Part shown: piece after piece, positions 27,105 through 36,248 of the stretch | Position numbering within the stretch: position 1 is the stretch's first letter | Layout: each line of letters starts with the position of its first letter | Assembly: GCA_902550555.1 (NCBI GenBank) | Contig: CACCZR010000005.1 | Location: 45,002-109,001 of the forward strand | Origin: an uncultured SAR116 cluster alpha proteobacterium | GTDB taxonomy: Bacteria; Pseudomonadota; Alphaproteobacteria; Puniceispirillales; Marisalimonadaceae | Direction: 5' to 3' | DNA length: 64,000 nucleotides | The notes under the pieces: generated by a model | What the model was told of the DNA's origin: nothing | Seen by the model: the letters and a program-made list of their open reading frames with translations, nothing else | The model's database searches: none | Position numbers and translations under genes: made by a program

Positions 27105-28253
27105 TTATTTTTCAATAAATTTAGAAACTAAAAAACCAAGCAAAAGTCCCCAAAATGGCGCACCTATATTAAATAAGCTAAATTTAGATAATGTAACCAA
27201 AAATGTTAATAATGCGCTCAATGCATATTTGCTTTTGAAAGAATCAACAAATGATTGTTGTAAAACATTTAAAAGTGCAAGTCCTCCAAGGGTTATAATA
27301 AATTCTTTAGGCAATTCTTGAAGTAAATTTAAAACAAAAGGAGAATATAAACCAAATACTATGCACAAAAATGAAAATAATATTGCAGAAATATATTGAT
27401 TTTGGGTATTGGGGTTACTCGTTAATATACCAGTTACAGGGCCTGTTAAACAAGTTGATACAGCACCTAAATAAGCATTAAAAAATGAACCTAATCCACA
27501 ATAGTATGTAATTTGATTTAAAGGTGGAGTATATTTTTTGTTTTCAAGTAAGACTATTCCTTGTCCATTTTGAATGAAAATAACTGTTATTATTAATGGT
27601 ATAGTTAATTCTATGATTGGTTTTAAATTAAATTCAGGCATTGTTAAATAAATATTAATCAAACTTACTTCTTCAGTAGAAATATTAATATTGTTTGTAA
27701 AATACATGACTAATAGCCCTGATATCAAACATCCTAATAGAGGAGGTATAGTTTTAATCTTCTTAGATAAAAATAACAAAATAAAGAATGTTAAACTCAT
27801 TATGCTTGCAAGCATCGGATAAGTGTTTAGAGAGTTTATCCAATCAACACAGAAACTCAAAAAAATAGCTGAAACCATTCCCATAACAATTTCTGTTGGT
27901 ATATTTTTTTTTAAAAAATTAATTATGTTAGTAAAACTAATTAAAAAAAGTAAGAAACTTGAGGTTAAATAAACCCCTACAATTTCGTTTAATGAATAAT
28001 TTTTTAGTGAATAACCAATTAAGATCATTCCTGGTATACTCCACATCAAAACAAGAGGTTGTTTGTTTTTAAACGTAAGTATTATACTAAAAAATCCATT
28101 TACAGCAAAGCAACCAAAAAGCCATATAGACACATCTCTTGGGTCAATATTATTTGCAGATGTAATTGAAAGCATAATTGCAACTGGACCAGAGATTGCA
28201 AAAAGAAAAGCAATAAAACTATCAACAAAATTATTTATAATTGAATTGTTCAT
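27105..28253 (-). CDS. BenE-family benzoate/H+ symporter-like transporter
   Basis: A 382-residue membrane protein with about eleven hydrophobic segments. BenE-family signatures are visible: 'IQNGQGIVLLENKKYTPP' in the middle and 'CLTGPVTGILTSNPNT' after it. BenE proteins carry benzoate with protons, and relatives carry other aromatic acids. It is the last gene of a minus-strand unit that also encodes UPF0280, a 6-hydroxynicotinate reductase-like protein and a molybdenum hydroxylase, so a pyridine-carboxylate substrate is a reasonable guess. The gap to UPF0280 is 12 bases. Confidence 0.87.
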   Translation of the reverse strand: MNNSIINNFVDSFIAFLFAISGPVAIMLSITSANNIDPRDVSIWLFGCFAVNGFFSIILTFKNKQPLVLMWSIPGMILIGYSLKNYSLNEIVGVYLTSSFLLFLISFTNIINFLKKNIPTEIVMGMVSAIFLSFCVDWINSLNTYPMLASIMSLTFFILLFLSKKIKTIPPLLGCLISGLLVMYFTNNINISTEEVSLINIYLTMPEFNLKPIIELTIPLIITVIFIQNGQGIVLLENKKYTPPLNQITYYCGLGSFFNAYLGAVSTCLTGPVTGILTSNPNTQNQYISAILFSFLCIVFGLYSPFVLNLLQELPKEFIITLGGLALLNVLQQSFVDSFKSKYALSALLTFLVTLSKFSLFNIGAPFWGLLLGFLVSKFIEK

Positions 28254-28265
28254 ATCAATTTTATT

Positions 28266-29108
28266 TTAAACCTCTAATATTTTAATTTTTTTATTAAACT
28301 TAATATTAAATTTATGTCCTAAAATTAATATTTTGTCTTGAAGGTTAATTATAACTGATTTTATTAAATTTTTACTAATATAATGTTCAGAAATATTTTT
28401 CCCATTTGATATAGCTTGTCTTATTTCAGTTTCCGTTAAATTTTCAACAGATACAGTTATTAATTTATTATTAAGATCAGTATCTTCGTATAGATTTTTA
28501 GCAAATGTTTTTTTTATCTTATTTGAATTTTTAAGGTCTATATGATTACCGATTATTGTCGCAGCGGCATCTGCTACTGAAGCTTTTTCGGCTATTACTG
28601 TGACGCTATCAGCTATTCCCATTGAAAAGCTTCTTCCTTTCCATCCAGATGTAGCAATTCCTCCAAAACCATCAATACCAGTATATTCAATAACACAACT
28701 TGTTTCGCCACCAATGCTAAAATTAAACTTTTCATTTTTAGAAATATATAAAGAAATATCTCCACCATTATTTATATAAATTTTGTTTACTTTAAATTTT
28801 TCTAAAACTTTCAACAAAAGCAACTCAGATATAGATCCTGCAACTGATGCCATTGGTGTGACAAAATTAGGTAAAAATAATTTAGTAGATTCAAACATTG
28901 TATTTGCTATATTACTTGCGAATTTAATTTCTTGAGAAGTTGGTTTTTTTAGCTTTTCAATTTCAAGACTTAAATCTTTTAAAAATTTTGATGAATATTT
29001 ACAAATAAGATTATAAATTTCTTTTTTTTCCGAAGAAAAGGCCTCAGCTATAATATTTGTAGGGCCATTTTCAATAAATAATTTATCATCTTCAATGAGT
29101 GATTTCAT
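28266..29108 (-). CDS. UPF0280 family protein (ApbE-related fold)
   Basis: A 280-residue protein of the UPF0280 family. It has 'MASVAGSISELLL', 'IYINNGGDISLYIS', 'GIATSGWKGRSFSMGIAD' and 'KASVADAAATIIGN', the same elements that ApbE flavin transferases use for FAD and metal binding. Family function is not established. Its start overlaps the stop of the 6-hydroxynicotinate reductase-like gene (TAATG), so the two are translationally coupled. A role in maturing or flavinylating that enzyme is possible but unproved. Confidence 0.85.
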   Translation of the reverse strand: MKSLIEDDKLFIENGPTNIIAEAFSSEKKEIYNLICKYSSKFLKDLSLEIEKLKKPTSQEIKFASNIANTMFESTKLFLPNFVTPMASVAGSISELLLLKVLEKFKVNKIYINNGGDISLYISKNEKFNFSIGGETSCVIEYTGIDGFGGIATSGWKGRSFSMGIADSVTVIAEKASVADAAATIIGNHIDLKNSNKIKKTFAKNLYEDTDLNNKLITVSVENLTETEIRQAISNGKNISEHYISKNLIKSVIINLQDKILILGHKFNIKFNKKIKILEV

Positions 29109-30547
29109 TAATCATCTTCTAAAACTTTCTTATCTTTACCGTATTCGCCACCATTTAAAAAAATATCTTTTATGGTTCTAATGTCATCTACATGACCGCC
29201 AAGATTTTGATAGTTTTCTTTTGTTAATGTGAACTCTAAAGGTGCTACAATTGCAGGTGTTGGGACATAACCAAATGCGTTTTCTGGCATATCAAGAACA
29301 TTCACCATAAATGTAATGCCTCCTCCAGGCCATATGTATGGAGTGGCACCACCTGAAGTTAGTTCAGTTTTCTTGTTTTGTATTGATTTTGTCAGTTTAA
29401 CAGGATTTTTTGTGACACCTGATCTTAATGACCCTCCTGCGCCTCCAACAAATAAAACAGTGCATAAAGCTGGTTCACAATTTTCTTCTATTAATTTAAC
29501 AGTATCAACTAGTTTTTTAGGGAATGGTTGTTTTTGTGGAGTTAATTTTTCATCTAATATGTAGTATGAGTATTCTTCACCAGTTGTAGATACCATCAAA
29601 AGAGACAATCCAGGTTTTGCACCTTTTTTTTCATTCCAACTTTTTAATATTGTTAGAGGATCTGTAATGTCAGTACCTCCCCAACCTGAACCAGGATTAG
29701 CAACTTGAAAATATCTTCCTGGAGTGGATCGACGACCGTTAATAGAGATTCCAGTACTTTCCCAACCTAAAACTTTTCCAGCTTGATGTTCAGAAACAAC
29801 TGCAGTTATATGATCATCAACTATAACAACTTCATCAACTAAACCTCTCCATTGAGATGCAAACATTCCAACTGTAGCAGAACCGCAACCCACTCTCATT
29901 TTATTTTCTTTAACATCATTGATAATTGGAGGTTTTCCGGCTTGGACAATTATTTTTGAACCATTATCAATCGTCAATTCAACGGCCTCTTTATTACAAA
30001 GGTTCATAATAACTTCACATGTCATTTTACCTTCAATTTTGGAACTGCCTGTTAAATGATCTACGCCTCCAAGTGACATCATTTGGGATCCGTATTCACT
30101 TGTCATGACATGACCAACGGCTTCACCATTATATCTAACAATGTCTCTTTCAGATCCAATATGTCGATCCGTATCTACCTTAATTTTGACACCACAATAC
30201 GAAAATATTGCTTCCGTAACAATTGTCACAAAATCAATATCATCAATTTTTCTATTAAATATAAAAGGTGCTGGCTTGTAATCAGGATATGTGGTTCCAG
30301 AACCAATAGCAGTAATAAAAATATCTTTATCTGGAATTATTTCCCCATCCCAATCTTCATTTAAAAATGGTTTGATTTTCATTCCATTTTCTATACATCT
30401 ATTCAAAATTACTAAAGGATCTAATCTTATGATTTGACCATTTTTATTTGCATATCTGTCACAAGCTCCAGATTTTCCTTCAGCTATGTAACACATCACA
30501 GGACATGCATCACATCGTATTTTTTCAACTTTATTTATTTGATCCAT
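29108..30547 (-). CDS. hnr: 6-hydroxynicotinate reductase-like iron-sulfur protein
   Basis: A 479-residue protein resembling 6-hydroxynicotinate reductase (Hnr). Hnr in Eubacterium barkeri reduces 6-hydroxynicotinate to 1,4,5,6-tetrahydro-6-oxonicotinate with ferredoxin. The N-terminus has a compact cysteine cluster, Cys12, Cys15, Cys19 and Cys29 ('RCDACPVMC' then 'SGACDRY'), suited to an iron-sulfur cluster. The rest contains many glycine-rich loops ('ITAIGSGTTYPDYKPAPF', 'MRVGCGSATVGMFASQW', 'FVGGAGGSLRSG'). Its start overlaps the end of a molybdenum hydroxylase gene by 17 bases, and UPF0280 follows directly. The pairing with a hydroxylase that would make a hydroxypyridine carboxylate supports the call. 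The exact substrate could be another N-heteroaromatic acid. Confidence 0.75.
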   Translation of the reverse strand: MDQINKVEKIRCDACPVMCYIAEGKSGACDRYANKNGQIIRLDPLVILNRCIENGMKIKPFLNEDWDGEIIPDKDIFITAIGSGTTYPDYKPAPFIFNRKIDDIDFVTIVTEAIFSYCGVKIKVDTDRHIGSERDIVRYNGEAVGHVMTSEYGSQMMSLGGVDHLTGSSKIEGKMTCEVIMNLCNKEAVELTIDNGSKIIVQAGKPPIINDVKENKMRVGCGSATVGMFASQWRGLVDEVVIVDDHITAVVSEHQAGKVLGWESTGISINGRRSTPGRYFQVANPGSGWGGTDITDPLTILKSWNEKKGAKPGLSLLMVSTTGEEYSYYILDEKLTPQKQPFPKKLVDTVKLIEENCEPALCTVLFVGGAGGSLRSGVTKNPVKLTKSIQNKKTELTSGGATPYIWPGGGITFMVNVLDMPENAFGYVPTPAIVAPLEFTLTKENYQNLGGHVDDIRTIKDIFLNGGEYGKDKKVLEDD

Positions 30548-33284
30548 TTTTACTAATCTCTATTGCTTCTAAAATTCTATCTGGTAGCGCAGGTAGTTTT
30601 GTTATTATCGCTCCAGTAGCATTTCGAAGTGCATTCATTATTGCAGGTGCTGTTGGGATTAAAACATGTTCACCAAGGCCCCTTGCACCAAAAGGTCCTT
30701 CTGGATCGTTTTTCTCTATTAATATTGATTCAATTTCAGGAACATCTCCAATAGATGGAATTAAATAATCATGAAGATTTTCAGTTTTTGAAGGAATATA
30801 CTCTTCCATTAAAGCAAAGCCTATCCCTTGTGCAATTCCTCCTTCAATTTGCCCCTCAGCAAGAAGTGGGTTTATTGTTTTTCCAAGATCATGTGCAGCT
30901 GTTATTTTGTCAATTTTTAATAAGCCAAGTTCAGTATCTACTGTAATTTCTGCCATCTGAGCTCCATATCCATAAATTGCATACGGTATTCCTTGCCCAT
31001 TTTCATCTAAAGATGTTGTTGGTGGGTCATATGTTTCTTCAGCAACTAAAACATAATCATTATCAATTAATTGAAGTTTAGTTAAATCAATTTTTTGTCT
31101 CTTATCTTGATTGGAAATTATAAGTTCATTTTTTTCAATTTTAATTAAAGAGTCGTTTCCCATGTTGCTAAGTCTAAGTATTTTAGATCTAAGTTTAAAC
31201 CCTGCATTGTACGCAGCTTTTCCAGTTACATAAGTTTGTCTAGAAGCTGAGGTTTTACCACAATCAGGGGATAAAAATGTATCAGGGCTAACTAGGTTTA
31301 TATTTTCAATGGACACACCAATTGCATCCGCTGTAATTTGTGCGATAACCGTATTTGAACCTTGTCCAATATCTGTTGCCCCTTGATGTAAAGAGATTCT
31401 GCCATCATTAGTTAATCCAATTTTAATTGTTGAGGGGTTAGGAAGGGCAGTGTTACCACAACCATACCAACAAGTAGCAATGCCAACGCCTTTTTTATAT
31501 CTTTTGGAGGTTTTGTTAAAAGTAATGTAACCTTCTTTTTTTTGGATCCAATTATCTTTTAAGGCTTCTAAACAATCAATAATTCCAACCGAATCTAATT
31601 TTTGACCACAAACAGTTTTATCTCCGTCTTTTAATGAATTCTTTAATCTGAATTCTAATTGATCAATCTGAAGTTTGTCGGCGAGTTGATCCATTAATGT
31701 TTCTTGCAATGCTGTTGCTTGTGGAACACCAAATCCACGAAATGCTCCAGCAACAGGGCCATTGGTATGAATTGCTCTTCCAACAGCTTGGTAATTTGGA
31801 ACTCTATATGGTCCACTTGCATGAACTGGAACACGGTTAGCTACTGTCGGTCCCCAGCTTGCATAAGCACCAGTATTAAAATCTCCAGAGAAGTTTATTG
31901 AATTTAAAAAACCTTTACTATCACATGAAATTGAAGAACTCATCAATCCAGGATGTCTTTTTGTTGTTGATATCATGGATTCATTTCGAGAATATACAAT
32001 TCTACAGGGTTTTTTTGTTTTTAGAGCTACTAGGCCAAGATAAGGTTGAATTGATATATCTAGTTTTGACCCAAATCCACCGCCAGTTGCAGAAGGTATT
32101 ATTCTGATATTATCTGGCTCCATATCTAATATTTTAGCAGTATCATCTCTATCCATATATGGAGCTTGAGTACAGGCTTGTATAACTAAAACATTTTTCT
32201 CCATCCAAGCTGACCCCGCTTCAGGTTCAATGTACGCATGTTCAACATAAGAAGTTTCTAAAATTCCATTTACTTTAAATTCAGTAGAAACATTTTTTTC
32301 AGGATTTCCAGTTAAAACCTTTCCAAAAGTTAAAATATTATTTTCTAAGTTTTCATTTCCAATTTTAACTTTAGTGTTTAAGGAGTCGTCAATTGTCATT
32401 ACATCATCATCTTTTTTCCAGGTGATAGGAAAAGTATCCAGATTTAAATTTTTAATACTATCATATGAACCAGCTATAATTGCTACAGCCTCTCCACGAA
32501 AATTGACTTTCTTTTTTGCTAAGACTGGTTGGTCAGCAAATGGTGGAATAACACCAAAAATATTTTTCCCTGGTATATCTTTTTCTGTTAGAATTATCTC
32601 GATTCCATGGTTTTTTTCGATCCAGTCTTTATAATTGCCAATTGTAAATGATGCTCTGTTAAAAGGAGATCTTAAGACTTTAATTAGCAAAGAATTTTCT
32701 GGTGAAAAATCATCTCCAAATATTTCAGTGCCATCTAACTTTTTTTCACCATCAATTCTTTCAATTCTTTTTCCAACCTCTTTCATGTTATTGGAAGAAG
32801 TATTTTTATTTTCTGTAATTTTATTAACATTAATTACTGCGTTGATAATTTTTTGATATCCAGTACATCTGCATAAAACTCCAGAGAGAGCAAATTCCAC
32901 TTCTTCTTTTTTTGGAAATTTATTTTTTCTAAGGAGCGCTAGAGCAGACATGATTATTCCAGGGGTGCATATCCCACATTGAGCGGCACCATGAATTGAT
33001 AAAGATTTTTTTAAAAGAATAAATTGCTTATCTTCACTAACTCCCTCGATAGTTTCAATTTTTTTATTTTTTATTTTTCCTAAAGTTAAAAGACAAGAGC
33101 AAAAAGGATTATCATCCATTAAGATAGTGCAGGAACCACAATCACCAGCATTACAACCAACTTTTGTCCCTTTAATTTTCTGGCTTTCCCTTAAAAATTC
33201 ACTCAGTCTGACATTTAAATTTTCAATAGATGAAACTTTTTTTTTGTTTAATGTAAATTTTATAGTTTCTTTGTGAAAATTCAT
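30531..33284 (-). CDS. Molybdenum hydroxylase with fused [2Fe-2S] and molybdopterin subunits
   Basis: A 917-residue fusion. Residues 1-160 form the iron-sulfur part ('GCNAGDCGSCTILM', 'AAQCGICTPGIIM', 'VLCRCTGYQKI'), and from about residue 170 the catalytic molybdopterin part follows ('ATGGGFGSKLDIS', 'GPVAGAFRGFGVPQA', 'GATDIGQGSNTVI', and the glutamate loop 'GARGLGEHVLIPTAP' near residue 868). Xanthine dehydrogenase-family enzymes hydroxylate N-heteroaromatic rings using water. Next to an Hnr-like gene, nicotinate or a related pyridine carboxylate is the leading candidate. The FAD subunit gene lies immediately upstream with a 4-base overlap. This enzyme is a paralogue of the one at 13854-22337 but has a different subunit layout. 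Confidence 0.9.
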   Translation of the reverse strand: MNFHKETIKFTLNKKKVSSIENLNVRLSEFLRESQKIKGTKVGCNAGDCGSCTILMDDNPFCSCLLTLGKIKNKKIETIEGVSEDKQFILLKKSLSIHGAAQCGICTPGIIMSALALLRKNKFPKKEEVEFALSGVLCRCTGYQKIINAVINVNKITENKNTSSNNMKEVGKRIERIDGEKKLDGTEIFGDDFSPENSLLIKVLRSPFNRASFTIGNYKDWIEKNHGIEIILTEKDIPGKNIFGVIPPFADQPVLAKKKVNFRGEAVAIIAGSYDSIKNLNLDTFPITWKKDDDVMTIDDSLNTKVKIGNENLENNILTFGKVLTGNPEKNVSTEFKVNGILETSYVEHAYIEPEAGSAWMEKNVLVIQACTQAPYMDRDDTAKILDMEPDNIRIIPSATGGGFGSKLDISIQPYLGLVALKTKKPCRIVYSRNESMISTTKRHPGLMSSSISCDSKGFLNSINFSGDFNTGAYASWGPTVANRVPVHASGPYRVPNYQAVGRAIHTNGPVAGAFRGFGVPQATALQETLMDQLADKLQIDQLEFRLKNSLKDGDKTVCGQKLDSVGIIDCLEALKDNWIQKKEGYITFNKTSKRYKKGVGIATCWYGCGNTALPNPSTIKIGLTNDGRISLHQGATDIGQGSNTVIAQITADAIGVSIENINLVSPDTFLSPDCGKTSASRQTYVTGKAAYNAGFKLRSKILRLSNMGNDSLIKIEKNELIISNQDKRQKIDLTKLQLIDNDYVLVAEETYDPPTTSLDENGQGIPYAIYGYGAQMAEITVDTELGLLKIDKITAAHDLGKTINPLLAEGQIEGGIAQGIGFALMEEYIPSKTENLHDYLIPSIGDVPEIESILIEKNDPEGPFGARGLGEHVLIPTAPAIMNALRNATGAIITKLPALPDRILEAIEISKNGSNK

Positions 33285-34132
33285 CTTGCAATCTCTTGTT
33301 TATTGATAGCATCTTTAACAACATCTTTTATTAATAACTGAGATGCTTTTAATCTATAAACGTGTGTTGATCTTATGTCGGTAATAGGTGAAATTTCGTT
33401 TAACTGACTAAAATCTACTTGATTAAAAATATCTTCAATTATGTCTTTTTTAATTAATTGACGTTCTATTGAAAAAATTCTTTTTGCTACCTCACTACAT
33501 GACCCAACACTAATAGAAATATCTTCTATAATATTGTTTGAAATAAGTATACGACAAGCTACCATGGAAATTGAAATTACAAGATATTTTCTAGCCCCAA
33601 TTTTTCTAAAAGATGAGCTTCCATTTTCTTTTTCTTTTGGGATTATTATTGAAGTTAATATTTCATCCTGTTCCAGTTTCGTTTTTCTGGAACCCAATAT
33701 AAATTCATCTATAGGAATAATTCTTTGATTATTTGCAGATGATAATTCTAACTTTGCATCTAAGGCAAGCAAGCACGGTATGCTGTCAGCAGCTGGGGAA
33801 GCATTACAAATATTACCACCAATTGTCCCTAAGTTTTGAATTTGTATTGAGCCAACTTCCTTGGCACATGCTTTTAACATGTCATAACAACTGGGCAAAT
33901 TTTCATTTATTATATCTGTCCAAGTTGTAGCAGAACCAATTTTAGTTTCTTTACTATTAAACTGAAAACCTTTGATAGACTTGATATTAGTTATGTCCAA
34001 TATATTTTTATCTAAAGACATGTTATTTGTTATTGGAAATAAATCAGTACACCCTGCAGCAATTGTTAAGTCACTGTTGTTTTGTAATACATCAAGAGCA
34101 GAGTTCAAGTCATTTGGTTGAAAATAATTCAT
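33281..34132 (-). CDS. Molybdenum hydroxylase FAD-binding subunit
   Basis: A 283-residue FAD subunit of the xanthine dehydrogenase family. The FAD loops are 'TIAAGCTDLFPITNN' near residue 25 and 'GTIGGNICNASPAADSIPCLL' (around residues 107-127). It starts the minus-strand unit and overlaps the fused catalytic gene by 4 bases (ATGA), so the two are co-translated. The 79-base spacer to the divergent hydantoinase gene at 34212 must hold both promoters; I see no clear operator palindrome there. Confidence 0.92.
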   Translation of the reverse strand: MNYFQPNDLNSALDVLQNNSDLTIAAGCTDLFPITNNMSLDKNILDITNIKSIKGFQFNSKETKIGSATTWTDIINENLPSCYDMLKACAKEVGSIQIQNLGTIGGNICNASPAADSIPCLLALDAKLELSSANNQRIIPIDEFILGSRKTKLEQDEILTSIIIPKEKENGSSSFRKIGARKYLVISISMVACRILISNNIIEDISISVGSCSEVAKRIFSIERQLIKKDIIEDIFNQVDFSQLNEISPITDIRSTHVYRLKASQLLIKDVVKDAINKQEIAR

Positions 34133-34211
34133 TATTGATTTTGCAAATTTTAAATTTTAATCATATTGTAAATTCTTATTTTATTATTAATCAAGTAATT
34201 TGTTATATATT

Positions 34212-36248
34212 ATGGCCCAGATAAAAGATAATTTAGTTGGAATTGATGTAGGGGGAACTTTTACTGATTTAATTTGTTTTGATTCTAAATCAAAAAGTTA
34301 TAATTTTACAAAAGTTTTTACATCTGCAAAAAATCAATCACAGGGTGTTTTGAATGCAATTGATAAAGCTTCAATTAATTTAAAAAAGCAAGACCTTATA
34401 ATTCATGGAACTACTACTACTACAAACGCTTTACTTGAAAGAAAAATTTCAAAAACAGCATTAATAACTACAAAAGGTTTTAGAGATGTTCTTGAGTTAG
34501 GTAGAAGAACAAGACCTTTTCCCTATGGATTGATAGCAGATTTTAAACCACTAATCCCTAGAAACTTAAGATTTGAAGTAGAAGAGAGAATTGATTTTAA
34601 AGGCAATGTTTTAAAGAAACTTAATGAAAGTGAATTATTAAAAATCTTAAAAAAAATAAAAGAATTAAATTGTGAATCCATAGTGATTCATTTTCTACAT
34701 TCATATGCCAACTCTTATCATGAAGTAAAAGCAAAAAATTTAATTTTAAAAAATTGGACTAATAAGTATGTTACAGCAGGTCATGAAATACTCTCAGAAA
34801 GCAGAGAATTTGAAAGAGGTGTAACAGCTTCGATCAATGCTTCAGTTCAACCCATACTTGAAAATTATATTTACGATTTACAACAAAGACTTAGAAACAA
34901 TGGTTACAAAAAAGAACTTCTAGTAATGAATGGTAATGGGGGAACTGTTTCTTCAAAAATTGTTTCAAAAGAAGCTGCAAAGACAGTAATGTCAGGTCCA
35001 GCTTCAGGAGTAATAGCTGCAACATATGTAAGCAAATTATCAAAAGTTAAAAATATAATAACCTATGACATGGGTGGAACATCTACTGATGTGTCACTTG
35101 TTGTAAACAACAAGCCAGCAGTATCTTCTGAGACTGAAATTGAATATAGTATGCCTGTTCACGTTCCTATGGTTGATGTAAGAACAATAGGTGCAGGAGG
35201 GGGGTCAATTGCTAAGATTAATGAAGCTGGTTTACTTGAAGTTGGTCCTGAAAGTTCTGGATCTGATCCAGGTCCAATATGTTATGGAAATGGAGGAAAA
35301 AATCCTACTATATCAGATGCAAATTTTTTACTTGGAAGACTAAATCCAGAATCTTTAAATATAAAAGAAAATATTAAAATTAAAGAAGATACAAAATCAA
35401 ATTTAGAGAATGAAATTTCTAAAAAATTAAAACTGAATAATTACCAATCTGCAGAAGCAATTCTTAAAATAGCAAATAATAAAATGGCAAATGCTATTCG
35501 TATGGTTTCAATATCTGTTGGAGAGGACCCAAGAGAATTTAATCTTTTTTCTTTTGGTGGAGCTGGTCCAATGCATGCTTGCGAATTAGCAAGAGAATTA
35601 GATATTCCAAAGGTTTTTATACCTGCCAGGCCTGGACTGACAAATGCTCTTGGTTGTTTAGTAGCTGATTTGAGACAAGATTTTACACAAACACTTAATA
35701 TTTCCTTAGAAGAAACTAATATAAAAAACTTACACTCTATACTAGAAAAATTTAAAAGTGACGGTGTTTCATTAATAAAAAAACAAAAAGTTGAAATTGA
35801 AAAATTTTATATAGAGTTCAGCTTAGATATGCAATTTTTAGGACAAACTCATATTATTAAAATTCCTCTTAAAGATGCAAAACCTTCTAAAAAATTTATC
35901 AATAAGGAGTTTGAAAATATTTATTTTAAGAGATTTAAAGTAAAGTTAGAAAAAATTTTACCAATTATTGTTAATATAAATGTATCAGTTATTGGCAAAA
36001 GAAAAGAACTGGACTTAAAAAAATTAATTAACTTTACCAAGAGTGAAAAAATTTCTTACAGAAAAGTTTATTTCAATGGAAAGTGGCACAGGACACCGAT
36101 TTATTTAAGAGAAAATTTATTCCCTAAATTTAAACAAAATGGACCTGCAATTATTGAACAATTAGATACAACAATTGTAATACACCCCAAGGACAATTTT
36201 TTTGTGGATGATTTTGGGAACATTATTATTGAGATATATAATGATTAA
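34212..36248 (+). CDS. Hydantoinase/5-oxoprolinase subunit A family protein (HyuA)
   Basis: A 678-residue ATP-dependent amidohydrolase subunit. The two actin-like ATPase phosphate loops are seen at 'VGIDVGGTFTDL' near the N-terminus and 'YDMGGTSTDVSLV' near residue 290. Family members (N-methylhydantoinase A, 5-oxoprolinase, acetone carboxylase beta) use ATP to phosphorylate an amide, lactam or ketone for ring opening or carboxylation. The ATG at 34212 is chosen over a TTG at 34200 because it begins directly before the conserved first strand. The next gene, HyuB, starts inside this one by 8 bases. Next to an Hnr-like gene, opening of a cyclic lactam such as tetrahydro-6-oxonicotinate is an attractive role; this is inference. 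Confidence 0.9.
   Translation: MAQIKDNLVGIDVGGTFTDLICFDSKSKSYNFTKVFTSAKNQSQGVLNAIDKASINLKKQDLIIHGTTTTTNALLERKISKTALITTKGFRDVLELGRRTRPFPYGLIADFKPLIPRNLRFEVEERIDFKGNVLKKLNESELLKILKKIKELNCESIVIHFLHSYANSYHEVKAKNLILKNWTNKYVTAGHEILSESREFERGVTASINASVQPILENYIYDLQQRLRNNGYKKELLVMNGNGGTVSSKIVSKEAAKTVMSGPASGVIAATYVSKLSKVKNIITYDMGGTSTDVSLVVNNKPAVSSETEIEYSMPVHVPMVDVRTIGAGGGSIAKINEAGLLEVGPESSGSDPGPICYGNGGKNPTISDANFLLGRLNPESLNIKENIKIKEDTKSNLENEISKKLKLNNYQSAEAILKIANNKMANAIRMVSISVGEDPREFNLFSFGGAGPMHACELARELDIPKVFIPARPGLTNALGCLVADLRQDFTQTLNISLEETNIKNLHSILEKFKSDGVSLIKKQKVEIEKFYIEFSLDMQFLGQTHIIKIPLKDAKPSKKFINKEFENIYFKRFKVKLEKILPIIVNINVSVIGKRKELDLKKLINFTKSEKISYRKVYFNGKWHRTPIYLRENLFPKFKQNGPAIIEQLDTTIVIHPKDNFFVDDFGNIIIEIYND

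Noticed and set aside
36202..36240. Upstream TTG start for HyuB
   Set aside because: It adds 13 residues unlike the family N-terminus and overlaps HyuA further; the ATG at 36241 starts at the conserved region.
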